Shown here piece after piece: positions 9,373 through 16,911 of a stretch of DNA of 64,000 nucleotides; the stretch's first letter is position 1; every line of letters starts with the position of its first letter. Made by a program: the position numbers and the translations under genes. Source of the stretch: an uncultured Draconibacterium sp. (GTDB lineage Bacteria > Bacteroidota > Bacteroidia > Bacteroidales > Prolixibacteraceae); assembly GCF_963675065.1 (NCBI RefSeq), contig NZ_OY775906.1, positions 908,001-972,000 of the forward strand, written 5' to 3'. The notes under the pieces were generated by a model, which worked only from the letters and a program-made list of their open reading frames with translations, was not told the origin of the DNA and did no database searches.

Positions 9373-10794
9373 TTATTCATTCCAAATACCCACTGCTTTT
9401 TTGTTTAGCAGCATATGTACCTGCGAAATTTGAAGGATTGCACTAACTATAAATGTGCAGTTTATTGCCATTACAATGGCAGTACTATCTTTATAAATAT
9501 CTTTAAATACATAGATTAATACAAGGTAGATTATCATGCCTATTGTGGTTGATATTAAGGAGATTTTTATTTTTCCAATTCCATTTAGAAAGGCCGAATG
9601 TGGCAATATTACAATTTGCATAATGCTATAAATTCCTAGAGATATAGATAACTTCATGGGAACATTTATTTCGCTTCCAACCCAAATCAGGTAAAACCAA
9701 TTGCTAATAAGTACCATTACAATAATTCCTGCTCCAAATACCAGTGAAAAAATATTCAATGTTTTTAATGTATTTTTTAACCATGAAAAATCTGCCTTTG
9801 TATAAGCGTCTGTTACTGCCGACCATATGGGAATTAATATTATTGAAAAGGCCATGTGAGGTAGTTGAAAATACTTAAATGCAATGTTGTAAATGGCAAC
9901 TTCCTGCGGGCCAAAAAACTGTGTAACAAAAATGTTTGATGTTGAATAAACAAAAATGTATGTAAGTTGTAAAAAGAAAAACTTAACTCCCAGGCTCAAT
10001 AAGCTATGGCTTAATTTGATGTCTATTTCTCTGAATGAAGGACTAAATATTCTGTATCTTTTTTTAAAAGCAAAAAACGAAACAGCAATAAGAAGAATGA
10101 CAGGTATAGCACTTATTACTGTGCCTAGCAGAATAAGATTGCCTTTAATAGTAAATCTAGTTAAAAGGAGAACAAAAAGAAATGAAACCAGGTTCCCCAT
10201 TGTAGTTACTAATTTTCCAAAAGCTGGTTTTTGATCGGCCTTGTAAATAACGACTATTAACTGAAAAATAAAACGAAGTATAAAAAAAGTAAATACTATT
10301 GATGCCAACACGTAAAGCTCATGGCTATCAATGCTCTTGGTGTTTAATATGGAGTTCCAGTTGAGAAAAAAATTGCAGAAGTGAAATAGTAATAAAACAA
10401 CACTAAAAATGCCTGTTAACAATGCGTATGTTGTACTTACATATTTTTTTCCCAATCTATTGTTTCCCAATGCAATCGATTCGGCCAATTTGTTGCGCAG
10501 CCCATTTCCTAAACCAATATCAAAATAGCTGAACCAACCAAGAATAGAAGTTAATGTAAGCCAAATTCCATATTTTTCTTGAGTTAAGTAATGAAGTAGG
10601 AGAGGAACATATAATAAACCAATAAGTATAGATAATCCCTGAATACCAAAGGAATATAATATGTGGCGTTTTGCCTTGGCTCCTCGTGTTTCTCCTTTTA
10701 GCGATATAGTTTGATTTTGAATTACAGACAGCAATTTTCTCCAATAATTATTCGCTTTTTTGTAGCTCAAATATTTTTGAGAACCTTTATACAC
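9373..10794 (-). CDS. Wzx-type polysaccharide flippase (MOP superfamily)
   Basis: A 473-residue polytopic protein with about 12 transmembrane segments. The N-terminal pattern is typical of Wzx/RfbX (GIQGLSILIGLLYVPLLLHYLTQEKYG, then WFSYFDIGLGNGLRNKLAE). Such proteins move undecaprenyl-diphosphate-linked repeat units across the inner membrane. The start codon lies 8 bp inside the end of the UpxY gene, so the two are translationally coupled. Presence with Wzy, Wzz and Wza homologues supports a Wzx/Wzy-dependent pathway. Confidence 0.9.
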   Translation of the reverse strand: MYKGSQKYLSYKKANNYWRKLLSVIQNQTISLKGETRGAKAKRHILYSFGIQGLSILIGLLYVPLLLHYLTQEKYGIWLTLTSILGWFSYFDIGLGNGLRNKLAESIALGNNRLGKKYVSTTYALLTGIFSVVLLLFHFCNFFLNWNSILNTKSIDSHELYVLASIVFTFFILRFIFQLIVVIYKADQKPAFGKLVTTMGNLVSFLFVLLLTRFTIKGNLILLGTVISAIPVILLIAVSFFAFKKRYRIFSPSFREIDIKLSHSLLSLGVKFFFLQLTYIFVYSTSNIFVTQFFGPQEVAIYNIAFKYFQLPHMAFSIILIPIWSAVTDAYTKADFSWLKNTLKTLNIFSLVFGAGIIVMVLISNWFYLIWVGSEINVPMKLSISLGIYSIMQIVILPHSAFLNGIGKIKISLISTTIGMIIYLVLIYVFKDIYKDSTAIVMAINCTFIVSAILQISQVHMLLNKKAVGIWNE

Positions 10795-11401
10795 GAGTGC
10801 TTAAACTTTTTTTATACAGAAGTTGACATTTAATATCATTTCTATTCCTGTTCAATGTTTCGGATTCTATAACCTGAACCTGATCTTGTGCAATATTGGT
10901 ATGTATGCAGCATCCCATTGCTTTTATTCTTATCAAAATTCGTGAATGCCCGCATATTTTAACAATCTCTCCCTGTATACCTTTTAAAGGGCCAAAGTTA
11001 ACCTTAGCTTTAATGCCTTTTGATATTCTGTCTCGTGTAATTACTATTTCTTTTTCTCTCTCTTTAACTATTGTTTTAATATCCTCTAATTGTGTATCAG
11101 GAATACTTTGTGGCGTTTTACCAAATGACACATAGTTAACTACTCCGGTCATATCCTTAACTTTGAAGAATTCTTTATAACTCACTCGCACAAAAATGTA
11201 ACATTTAAAAAGAGGTTCTTCAATCCACTTTTTACGATCGCACCAATGTCTTAATTTTTTGGTTACAGGTAGATAGAACTCAATTTTTTGTTCATCTAGT
11301 AGTTGTGCAATTTTTTTTTCCTGATTTACCCTGGTATAAACGACATACCATTGATAATTAAGCTTTCCGATATACATACTCACTAATTTTAAAATCATCA
11401 A
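10787..11401 (-). CDS. UpxY-family transcription antiterminator (NusG paralogue)
   Basis: Up to 204 residues; starting at the internal Met at 11377 gives MYIGKLNYQWYVVYTR, which fits the family better. The NGN domain contains WYVVYTRVNQEKKIAQLL, the FYLPV strand, the RKKWIEEPLFKCYIFVRV block and GVVNYVSFG. A C-terminal KOW domain follows (KVNFGPLKGIQGEIV). UpxY proteins of Bacteroides are needed to read through the long capsule operons from their 5' leaders. This gene is second in the operon, behind the HTH gene, and a close homologue occurs at 56627-57199 in the same arrangement. Confidence 0.92.
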   Translation of the reverse strand: MMILKLVSMYIGKLNYQWYVVYTRVNQEKKIAQLLDEQKIEFYLPVTKKLRHWCDRKKWIEEPLFKCYIFVRVSYKEFFKVKDMTGVVNYVSFGKTPQSIPDTQLEDIKTIVKEREKEIVITRDRISKGIKAKVNFGPLKGIQGEIVKICGHSRILIRIKAMGCCIHTNIAQDQVQVIESETLNRNRNDIKCQLLYKKSLSTRV

Positions 11402-11410
11402 AACTTCTAG

Positions 11411-11698
11411 TTACAATGCATTCTTAATAGACTCTTCATATTTTGCCAACAATGTTTTCAATTTTTGATTTTCAAGACTTATGTCAACAAACATTCGTCT
11501 TAGTCGTTCGTTGTCTTCTTTCAGTTTCTTAATCTCTTCCGGATCATTTATATAATCTCGTTGATACTTCGCTTTCCAATTGTAGAAAGTAGCCTGACTT
11601 ATTTGATATTTCTCCAGAATTTTTGGGATGGGTGTACCATTCTCATATTCCTTTAGTATATCAGTTATTTGATTTTTGGTAAATCTTCTATTTCTCAT
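11411..11698 (-). CDS. IS3 OrfA-like HTH/coiled-coil protein heading the capsule operon
   Basis: A 95-residue protein. Residues about 4-45 form a transposase-type helix-turn-helix (RRFTKNQITDILKEYENG ... YQISQATFYNWKAKYQ), and residues about 53-90 form a heptad-rich coiled coil (IKKLKEDNERLRRMFVDI...). Both parts match the OrfA of IS3-family insertion sequences. There is no OrfB catalytic partner and no terminal repeat; the next gene 9 bp away is UpxY. A homologue at 56295-56561 heads the second glycan operon. I infer a domesticated DNA-binding protein acting on the capsule leader. That role is not established. Confidence 0.8.
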   Translation of the reverse strand: MRNRRFTKNQITDILKEYENGTPIPKILEKYQISQATFYNWKAKYQRDYINDPEEIKKLKEDNERLRRMFVDISLENQKLKTLLAKYEESIKNAL

Positions 11699-11969
11699 TT
11701 GTTTTTATGAAAACTGTTACTTATTGACTTGAAAGCATCGTTGGTTCTTTTAGAGCGCAACAGGAACGTTATCTGATTTCTCCAGAATTAGAGAATAGAT
11801 TTTTATTTTAATAATGCTGATGTTTATGATTATAATTTTATAAAACAAACTCTCTTATCTTAATTTCTGAAAGTATTGCTTTTACATGCCATGTAAGTTT
11901 TGTCAAAAAACTTCTAATTTGGCTTTGTTAATTTCTTCTCAGGATTACATGTTCTAATTAGAAATAGAT

Positions 11970-11988
11970 GTAGAATTCTTATAATATC
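11970..11988 (-). promoter_or_regulatory. Leader element B (TTATAAG...TTCTA), copy 1
   Basis: Minus strand: GATATTATAAGAATTCTAC. The leader of the second glycan operon has GATTCTTATAAGTTCTAA at 56023-56040. Distances to the HTH start codon are similar (about 270 and 255 bp) and the orientation relative to the gene is the same. The motif is AT-rich, so chance similarity is possible; the matching position is what makes it worth listing. Confidence 0.4.
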
Positions 11989-12090
11989 AATTTTGTACTT
12001 TATTTTTCAACTGGTTAATAGGTTTGATAAATCTATTTCTGAATTTCTCTTTTTTAGGGTGGTAAAAAAAGTTTCTAGTTGTTTAAATCT

Positions 12091-12118
12091 GGGGGTAGAA
12101 AAAGGGTCCCCCTACATT
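12091..12118 (-). promoter_or_regulatory. Leader element A (G-rich hairpin motif), copy 1
   Basis: On the minus (transcribed) strand the sequence runs GTAGGGGGACCC, five T, CTACCCCC, then AGATTTAAAC. It can fold with GTAG/CTAC or GGGGG/CCCCC as stem. The second glycan operon has GTAGGGATACCTCTACC then TTAAAC at 55937-55958. The upstream flank also matches: AAACTGTTAGTAATGT here and AAAATGTTACAAAAAT there. Both copies sit 0.35-0.42 kb upstream of an HTH-UpxY cassette. I propose a cis site for the operon's antiterminator or HTH protein, by analogy with the ops/RfaH site of enterobacteria. Confidence 0.55.
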
Positions 12119-12213
12119 ACTAACAGTTTTAGCAATTCATTTCAGTTTCTATTGTTACATACCATTCATCATTCAAATCCATGGTATTTATGGATCGGAA
12201 ATGTTTAGCAATT

Positions 12214-12238
12214 ATATTCAATTATTAAAATTGAATAT
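12214..12238. repeat. Perfect 10-bp inverted repeat (hairpin)
   Basis: ATATTCAATT at 12214-12223 and AATTGAATAT at 12229-12238 are separated by 5 nt (ATTAA). The stem is all A/T-rich and is not followed by a T tract on either strand, so it is unlikely to be an intrinsic terminator. It lies in the non-coding region between the divergent glycan operon and P-loop gene and may be a protein-binding dyad. Confidence 0.5.
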
Positions 12239-12772
12239 TTGGCTTTCTAAGTAGCGACAATTATAATATTTGTATTTGTCAGAATATGAAAGAGGTATAA
12301 AAGTTAAAGTTTCTTCTGATTTAAATAATACTATTATTGTCCCTTATTTTTTTATCAAAACTAGTTCCTGATTGTTAACCACCACATTCTGCGCGAATTA
12401 GTTCACTCTGGGTCAATCAGGTTCTTAACTCTTTTTATATAGAAGTACTCTGTACCTCAACTAGTGTTTATAAGCTATAATGATTTTATCGCTGAATTGG
12501 AAAATAAAGTTAGAAAATTTAGAATGATAAATAGAAATATTGTTCTTTCCATTTTTTAGTTCATTCTGTTCATTTTCGTGAAATGAATTATTAGGTTTAA
12601 TATAAGATAAAAATAAAATAATAGATAATAAATACTATACCGACTTAAGTTCAATAAAGATTAAAAACTATTTCTTAATCACTTTTATTCTAAATTTTGT
12701 AACAATTTGAAAATTAAACAGTAAATCATATTGGAATTATAATGACTTGAATCTTCTAACAGTCTCTAGAAT

Positions 12773-14425
12773 ATGGATATCTACAAGTTATTACGAAATA
12801 GTATCCAGAGCCAGATTAATAAAAGTGAAATGTATGGAAGTGATTGCACTATACTGTCACAAATGATTTTTGAAAAAACACTACGACGGATAAGCAGCTC
12901 TACCATAAAGCGATTTTTCGGTCTTATAAAATGCAATTATAAACCCTCTAAATATACACTTGACACCTTCGCTGAATTTATTGGATATAGAAATTGGAAT
13001 GATTTCAAGACTTGTAATGATGATAAACTAATCACCGATAGTACAGAGGTATCTTGGAATATTCTAAATAATCGAACAAGTCGAATTACGCTTAGAAGTT
13101 TATCATCGTTAAAACAGAAAACTAACTACAAAAAGGACGAGTTCATTTTTAGGCAACAGGGAAGAAAACGATTTGAAGAATTTGAAGCAGATACTTTACC
13201 TGCAACTCTTTTTATTGCACCTGATGGATATGGTAAATCAACAATATTGATTCAACTTATGGAAGAATATTTTCTGCAAGAGGACAAGAGGTATCAACAC
13301 GATATTGTTTGTTTAATTGACGGAGAGATATTTTTCGATCTATATTTTAAAAGCGGTAATGTCGACATTCTAAACGACCTTATAGAATTTGATATAAACA
13401 CAAAGCAAAACATTTTTTTTCAGAAATATAATGAATTAGCAGAAGGTCGTTTTTGGCTAATTATCGATGATTTTGATGATGTATTCCATAAGCGAAGTGA
13501 TTATATCCAACTTGTTGAAAATTTGACACATATTTTGATGATGAATGAAGGAGACTGGTTCAAGGTAATATTAACATGTCGACCTGAAAATATAGATACA
13601 TTTAACTGTGTACTCCATAAAAGACCATTTTTGAAATCGCTCTGGTTTGATGTTGATTTTGCTCACGAAAACTACATTGATGCAATAAATATTTCTCGAT
13701 TAAATACAACCGAAATTAACGCATTGTTCAAGCTTCATCAGATAAAGAGTCTATGGACTGATATTTTTAGTCAATTTGATGATATTCTTGGGATTGTTTC
13801 TAAGCCTTACTTATACTCTGTTTTTATTGATGAATTAAAGCGCTGCAAAAACATCTCTGAAATTAATCTTTTAAACCAATTAATTAAGGCTGAAATATTG
13901 TCCCCTCCATTGCTTAATGAAAAATTATCGCTGATAGAGCATTACGTTTCTCTGTGCGAACGAGGACAAGAATGTTTTTGGGTTGAAAAAAATCAATTAT
14001 TGTCAGAAACAAATATTGCACCAGCCTACAATCAACTTATTTCCAGTGGAATTCTTTATGAAATCTTTAAACCTACAAATACTATTGATTTACGAATAAT
14101 GGTCAACTTTACACAAAAAACAATTCTTGAGTATATTATTTTTCTTTGCTGGTTAGAAAAAAATGAATTTACAATTCACTTATTTTTTGAAATTCTGGAT
14201 TACTATAAAAGCAATCAAATAATGCAGCACAGAATGATGAGTTTTTTTGTAAAAACGGCGATGCACAAAGGAGACTTAGTCATAATTAAGAGAATAAAGG
14301 ATAAACTACTAAATAAAACGATATCAGAAAAAAATAACCATCCCATTTATACGTCGGAATGTGCAATGGATTTATTATCCATTTTGGAAGAATTATTGGT
14401 AAAGTATTCTGAACTACAAAACTAA
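12773..14425 (+). CDS. STAND-like P-loop NTPase with Bacteroidota N-terminal module
   Basis: A 550-residue protein. Residues about 20-80 (ILSQMIFEKTLRRISSSTIKR, FFG, PSKYTLDTFAEFIGYRNWNDF) match an N-terminal module common in Bacteroidota proteins and resembling a helical DNA-binding domain. Residues 149-157 (APDGYGKST) are a Walker A motif, and 228-236 (FWLIIDDFD) a Walker B with paired acids. ILTCRPEN (about 268-275) looks like a STAND/NACHT sensor. The C-terminal half is helical, without recognised repeats. STAND ATPases act as switches in signalling and phage defence. It stands alone beside a mobile element and is followed by a good terminator. Which process it serves is unknown. Confidence 0.7.
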   Translation: MDIYKLLRNSIQSQINKSEMYGSDCTILSQMIFEKTLRRISSSTIKRFFGLIKCNYKPSKYTLDTFAEFIGYRNWNDFKTCNDDKLITDSTEVSWNILNNRTSRITLRSLSSLKQKTNYKKDEFIFRQQGRKRFEEFEADTLPATLFIAPDGYGKSTILIQLMEEYFLQEDKRYQHDIVCLIDGEIFFDLYFKSGNVDILNDLIEFDINTKQNIFFQKYNELAEGRFWLIIDDFDDVFHKRSDYIQLVENLTHILMMNEGDWFKVILTCRPENIDTFNCVLHKRPFLKSLWFDVDFAHENYIDAINISRLNTTEINALFKLHQIKSLWTDIFSQFDDILGIVSKPYLYSVFIDELKRCKNISEINLLNQLIKAEILSPPLLNEKLSLIEHYVSLCERGQECFWVEKNQLLSETNIAPAYNQLISSGILYEIFKPTNTIDLRIMVNFTQKTILEYIIFLCWLEKNEFTIHLFFEILDYYKSNQIMQHRMMSFFVKTAMHKGDLVIIKRIKDKLLNKTISEKNNHPIYTSECAMDLLSILEELLVKYSELQN

Positions 14426-14476
14426 TTCAGAAGAATAGTTGAAAAGTGAATCCATCCGAATTATTTATAGTAGTAG

Positions 14477-14498
14477 AGGAGATCCTACTCTCCTTTTT
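14477..14498 (+). terminator. Intrinsic terminator of the P-loop gene
   Basis: AGGAGA at 14477-14482 pairs with TCTCCT at 14489-14494 around the loop TCCTAC, followed by TTTT. It is placed 52 bp after the stop of the P-loop gene. Confidence 0.75.
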
Positions 14499-14691
14499 AA
14501 GAGAACCATTATAAAACAAAAAGTATTAATAAAAAATAAAGAAAATCAGAAAACAGTTTTGTAAACATTATTCCTTTTTTACATAAATATCTCATATTCC
14601 AAATCGTAAACACTCAAAAATCAATTTAATCCGAATTGCAAAAGGAATCGGAATAAATGGACGATGATAATCGAAGCGGGGGAGGCGCGTT

Positions 14692-14798
14692 AATAGTCAA
14701 GTGTTTTTACTGCTCTTTTGCAATGAATTTTCCTTTCGAAGAATGAGAAAGGTGTATTCATGCAAAAGAATAATCGTTTTCAAAAACTCTTGACTATT
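14692..14798. repeat. 107-bp three-tier imperfect hairpin at the element's left end
   Basis: The outer arms are 14692-14708 (AATAGTCAAGTGTTTTT) and 14782-14798, which are reverse complements except for one base. The middle arms CTTTTGCAATGAAT (14715-14728) and ATTCATGCAAAAG (14756-14768) pair with one bulge. The inner arms are CCTTTC (14732-14737) and GAAAGG (14747-14752). Such long cruciform-forming structures occur at transfer origins, recombination sites and some small RNAs. No T tract follows, so it is not a simple terminator. Confidence 0.65.
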
Positions 14799-14902
14799 CA
14801 TGCGCTGCGTTTATGCCGAAGTCTTTTGCAACCGCAGGCTTGTTTGGATTGAATTGAATACTTTTGTTTGTGATTTGGAATCACCTTTAAACTGAATGGA
14901 GT

Positions 14903-15559
14903 TCATTTTGGGAAGCTTCCCGGAGAATTTGCAGGTTCGGGATTTATTGCATTCCCGTTTTCTTCAAGCCCTTTTTTAACATTCAATTCGTATGTTTCTA
15001 CAGCTTTCCGAATGTCATTAATAAATTCTTTGTCGCGCTTAATATGAAATACTGTTTCTATATTTCTCAAACCTTTTGAATCAATTCCCTGAAGTGAGTT
15101 AATATATCTGTACTTCAGATCATTATTCATTAGTCTTACATTTTGAATTTTTAGGGCACCAATACACAACAGGAGCAATACAAATACAGTAGTTGATCCA
15201 ATCTTCCATATTTTCAGCTCGTTGACCGCAAGGTTCCTTTTCTTCTTTTTAGGGAAACATTTCAAACTTTCGATACTTGTTTCTAGCTGTTTAATACGAT
15301 TTGTAATGTCAGATTTAGTTAGCTGAATTTCTGAGTTCGTCTTATCAAATTTTTTTTGAAAAGAAATTTCTATTATCCGTTGGATTTGATTCAAAAATGT
15401 ATGGGCCGAAACAAACTTCTGCCGTTCCTCTTGTTTTGGAGTATCTTCTTTAGGCTTTTGATTGGTATTGTTGTTTCCCATCTCTTTTTCAATTGTTGAT
15501 AGCCTCTTTTTGATTTCCTCAAACATGGCTGCTATTAAACTATTGTTACTCATATTCAA
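14903..15559 (-). CDS. Mobilization-associated membrane/coiled-coil protein of unknown function
   Basis: A 218-residue protein directly downstream (8 bp) of the relaxase gene. It has a hydrophilic, Gln/Lys-rich N-terminal half with coiled-coil character (residues about 10-110). One transmembrane segment follows (about 125-142, TTVFVLLLLCIGALKI) and then a C-terminal domain ending in a Pro-rich tail. Proteins of this shape often close mobilization operons in Bacteroidota elements. I do not recognise a named domain. It could tether the relaxosome to the membrane; that is only an inference from position. Confidence 0.6.
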   Translation of the reverse strand: MNMSNNSLIAAMFEEIKKRLSTIEKEMGNNNTNQKPKEDTPKQEERQKFVSAHTFLNQIQRIIEISFQKKFDKTNSEIQLTKSDITNRIKQLETSIESLKCFPKKKKRNLAVNELKIWKIGSTTVFVLLLLCIGALKIQNVRLMNNDLKYRYINSLQGIDSKGLRNIETVFHIKRDKEFINDIRKAVETYELNVKKGLEENGNAINPEPANSPGSFPK

Positions 15560-15567
15560 TTATTTAA

Positions 15568-16467
15568 TTACCTGCTTAATCCTTGATCCCTGTTCTTTCG
15601 CTTTTTCCTCAGATTTACAGAAGAACTATGGTTTTCTCTGTCAATATGCCTGTATTTATATGCCGATAATGATAGATCTACTAATGGATTCATTTCATAT
15701 CCACGGCTATATTTTGTATTAATTCGGGATTCGCGCGAAATATTTTGCTGTATTTGCCTGTTTATTTTGGAGAAACTAAATTGCCTGTCAACTTTAGAAC
15801 CATTGAATTTGAAGTTGTTTTTTGTGAATATTATTCCCTGAACCTCGTCTGTACGCCCTTTATATTTAAAAGAAGTTTGTATTCCTTGTTCTTTCAAGGC
15901 TTGAATCAAGGCATTCCATGACCTGCAATTAGGTACAACCTCTTTTAGTGTATTGTATATTTTATATTTGGTTTTATCCGGCTCTCGCAGACGGTGTTCT
16001 TTTACATTCTCTTTTCCTTTCGCGAAATAGAGTCCGAAATCAAAAGTCAGGTCCTTACAGATCTTTTCGCTTCGAAAGCGATCATTTCTATCTGAAATGG
16101 TTTTGCCTTGATTGTTTACTCTGTTAAAGACCAGGTGAACATGTGGATGCTCCTTGTCATAGTGGCGAACGATTATATATTGGGTGTCTTTAATGTCCAT
16201 TCTCTTCATGTATTCGTGAGCAATTTCCACTATTTTAGGATTACTAAGGTTGTCCTTGTCCTGCGCAGAAAAATCAAGAGAAATATGACCAACCGTTTGG
16301 GTCACTCTGGGATTCAGGTTTGTCTGTTGGATAAAACTCTGAATAATAGCTTTGGAGTTTTTGGTTCTAACTCCATCTGTGGAAAGAATCTCGGCTGCCT
16401 TCTTTTTGTCAAGTACATATTCCACCGCTCCCTTAAAACCTTTTCCTTTGATAATTTTTGCGATCAT
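15568..16467 (-). CDS. Relaxase / mobilization nuclease
   Basis: A 299-residue relaxase. Residues 1-20 hold MIAKIIKGKGFKGAVEYVLD with the candidate catalytic Tyr17. Residues 100-117 hold the metal-binding histidine motif HYDKEHPHVHLVFNRV (His107, 109, 111). The next block carries the family's SDRNDRFRSEKICKDL. The nuclease nicks one strand at oriT and stays covalently bound to it to start transfer. It overlaps the end of the mobC gene by 4 bp. The length fits compact Bacteroidota MobA/VirD2-type relaxases. Confidence 0.9.
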   Translation of the reverse strand: MIAKIIKGKGFKGAVEYVLDKKKAAEILSTDGVRTKNSKAIIQSFIQQTNLNPRVTQTVGHISLDFSAQDKDNLSNPKIVEIAHEYMKRMDIKDTQYIIVRHYDKEHPHVHLVFNRVNNQGKTISDRNDRFRSEKICKDLTFDFGLYFAKGKENVKEHRLREPDKTKYKIYNTLKEVVPNCRSWNALIQALKEQGIQTSFKYKGRTDEVQGIIFTKNNFKFNGSKVDRQFSFSKINRQIQQNISRESRINTKYSRGYEMNPLVDLSLSAYKYRHIDRENHSSSVNLRKKRKNRDQGLSR

Positions 16468-16808
16468 TTAATTTTGTCAATGATGTAGTCAATCTCACCG
16501 GCTAAATACAGATACTCTGTTCTGGCGTTTTTGTATCCTCCCGCATTAGCCTTCTTCGCTATTTGATTTAGATTGTTAGCCATTCCGCAAAGCTTTCTGA
16601 TATGATCGTTCAGCTCAGGTGTCAACCTTTGTATAATCGTGCATGAAGCAATAGACTGTCGGATAATCTCACTCATTGATGTTTTGGCTTCTGAAGCTTT
16701 ACCTTTTAGCGTATAATATTCTTCAGTTGACATCTTCAAACTGACGATATAAGTTTTCTTTTCGGAGACAATTTTTGTGGGTCTACCACCTTTTTTATAA
16801 CTGTTCAT
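16464..16808 (-). CDS. mobC: MobC-like relaxosome accessory protein
   Basis: A 114-residue basic protein with a ribbon-helix-helix-like N-terminus (KKTYIVSLKMSTEEYYTLKGKASEAKTSMSEIIRQSI) and the MobC signature region LNDHIRKLCGMANNLNQIAKKANAGGY. MobC proteins bind oriT and help the relaxase open the strands. The gene overlaps the relaxase gene by 4 bp. The nested hairpin just upstream (16837-16877) is the expected place for its target. Confidence 0.9.
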   Translation of the reverse strand: MNSYKKGGRPTKIVSEKKTYIVSLKMSTEEYYTLKGKASEAKTSMSEIIRQSIASCTIIQRLTPELNDHIRKLCGMANNLNQIAKKANAGGYKNARTEYLYLAGEIDYIIDKIK

Positions 16809-16836
16809 TTTCTTCTACTTAGACCAGCGGGATGCA

Positions 16837-16877
16837 GAAGCAAGGGTTTTGGTAATACCAAAACATAAACTTGCTTC
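16837..16877. repeat. Nested inverted repeats upstream of mobC, candidate oriT
   Basis: Outer arms GAAGCAAG (16837-16844) and CTTGCTTC (16870-16877); inner arms GTTTTGGT (16846-16853) and ACCAAAAC (16857-16864) around the loop AAT. All arms are perfect. A double hairpin immediately upstream of mobC-relaxase genes is the classic appearance of a transfer origin. The nick site itself cannot be read off. Confidence 0.6.
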
Positions 16878-16911
16878 GCATAAAACTGACAGGGTATTAG
16901 CGTTTGAGGCC

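Larger units (their letters stand above)
11699..12772. promoter_or_regulatory. 1.07-kb AT-rich non-coding leader region of the first glycan operon
   Basis: No convincing gene lies here; the longest frame (11993-12208, plus) has no recognisable domain. The stretch holds the 5' leader of the leftward HTH-UpxY operon and whatever drives the rightward P-loop gene. Visible structures are a TTACATG/CATGTAA dyad at 11882-11896, the palindrome TTCTAATTAGAA at 11952-11963, a TTATAAG-type element at 11970-11988, a G-rich hairpin element at 12091-12118, a perfect 10-bp inverted repeat at 12214-12238, and an 8-bp inverted repeat CCTGATTG/CAATCAGG at 12367-12421. Two of these recur in the leader of the second glycan operon. 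No clean TAnnTTTG promoter was found for either direction. Confidence 0.6.
14426..14902. other. Non-coding region between the P-loop gene and the mobilization genes
   Basis: No gene seen. It contains the terminator at 14477-14498, an AT-rich stretch, a short G/C-rich patch near 14670-14690 (GCGGGGGAGGCGCG) and the long imperfect hairpin at 14692-14798. It probably includes the left end of the integrated element. Confidence 0.5.

Noticed and set aside
11411..11698. Insertion sequence of the IS3 family at the operon head
   Set aside because: Only an OrfA-like gene is present; no OrfB, no terminal inverted repeats and no target duplication are visible, and a homologue recurs in the same context.
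11993..12208. 71-codon open frame in the first glycan leader
   Set aside because: Low-complexity, Phe/Ser-rich translation with no domain; it overlaps the hairpin element that matches the second leader.
11699..12772. Invertible promoter of Bacteroides capsule type
   Set aside because: The inverted repeats seen (10 bp at 12214-12238, 8 bp at 12367-12421) do not flank a convincing promoter and no invertase gene is close.
14863..14880. Weak GTTTGTG..ATTTGG similarity to 21406-21423
   Set aside because: Only a short AT-rich match with gaps; below what is needed to call a direct repeat.
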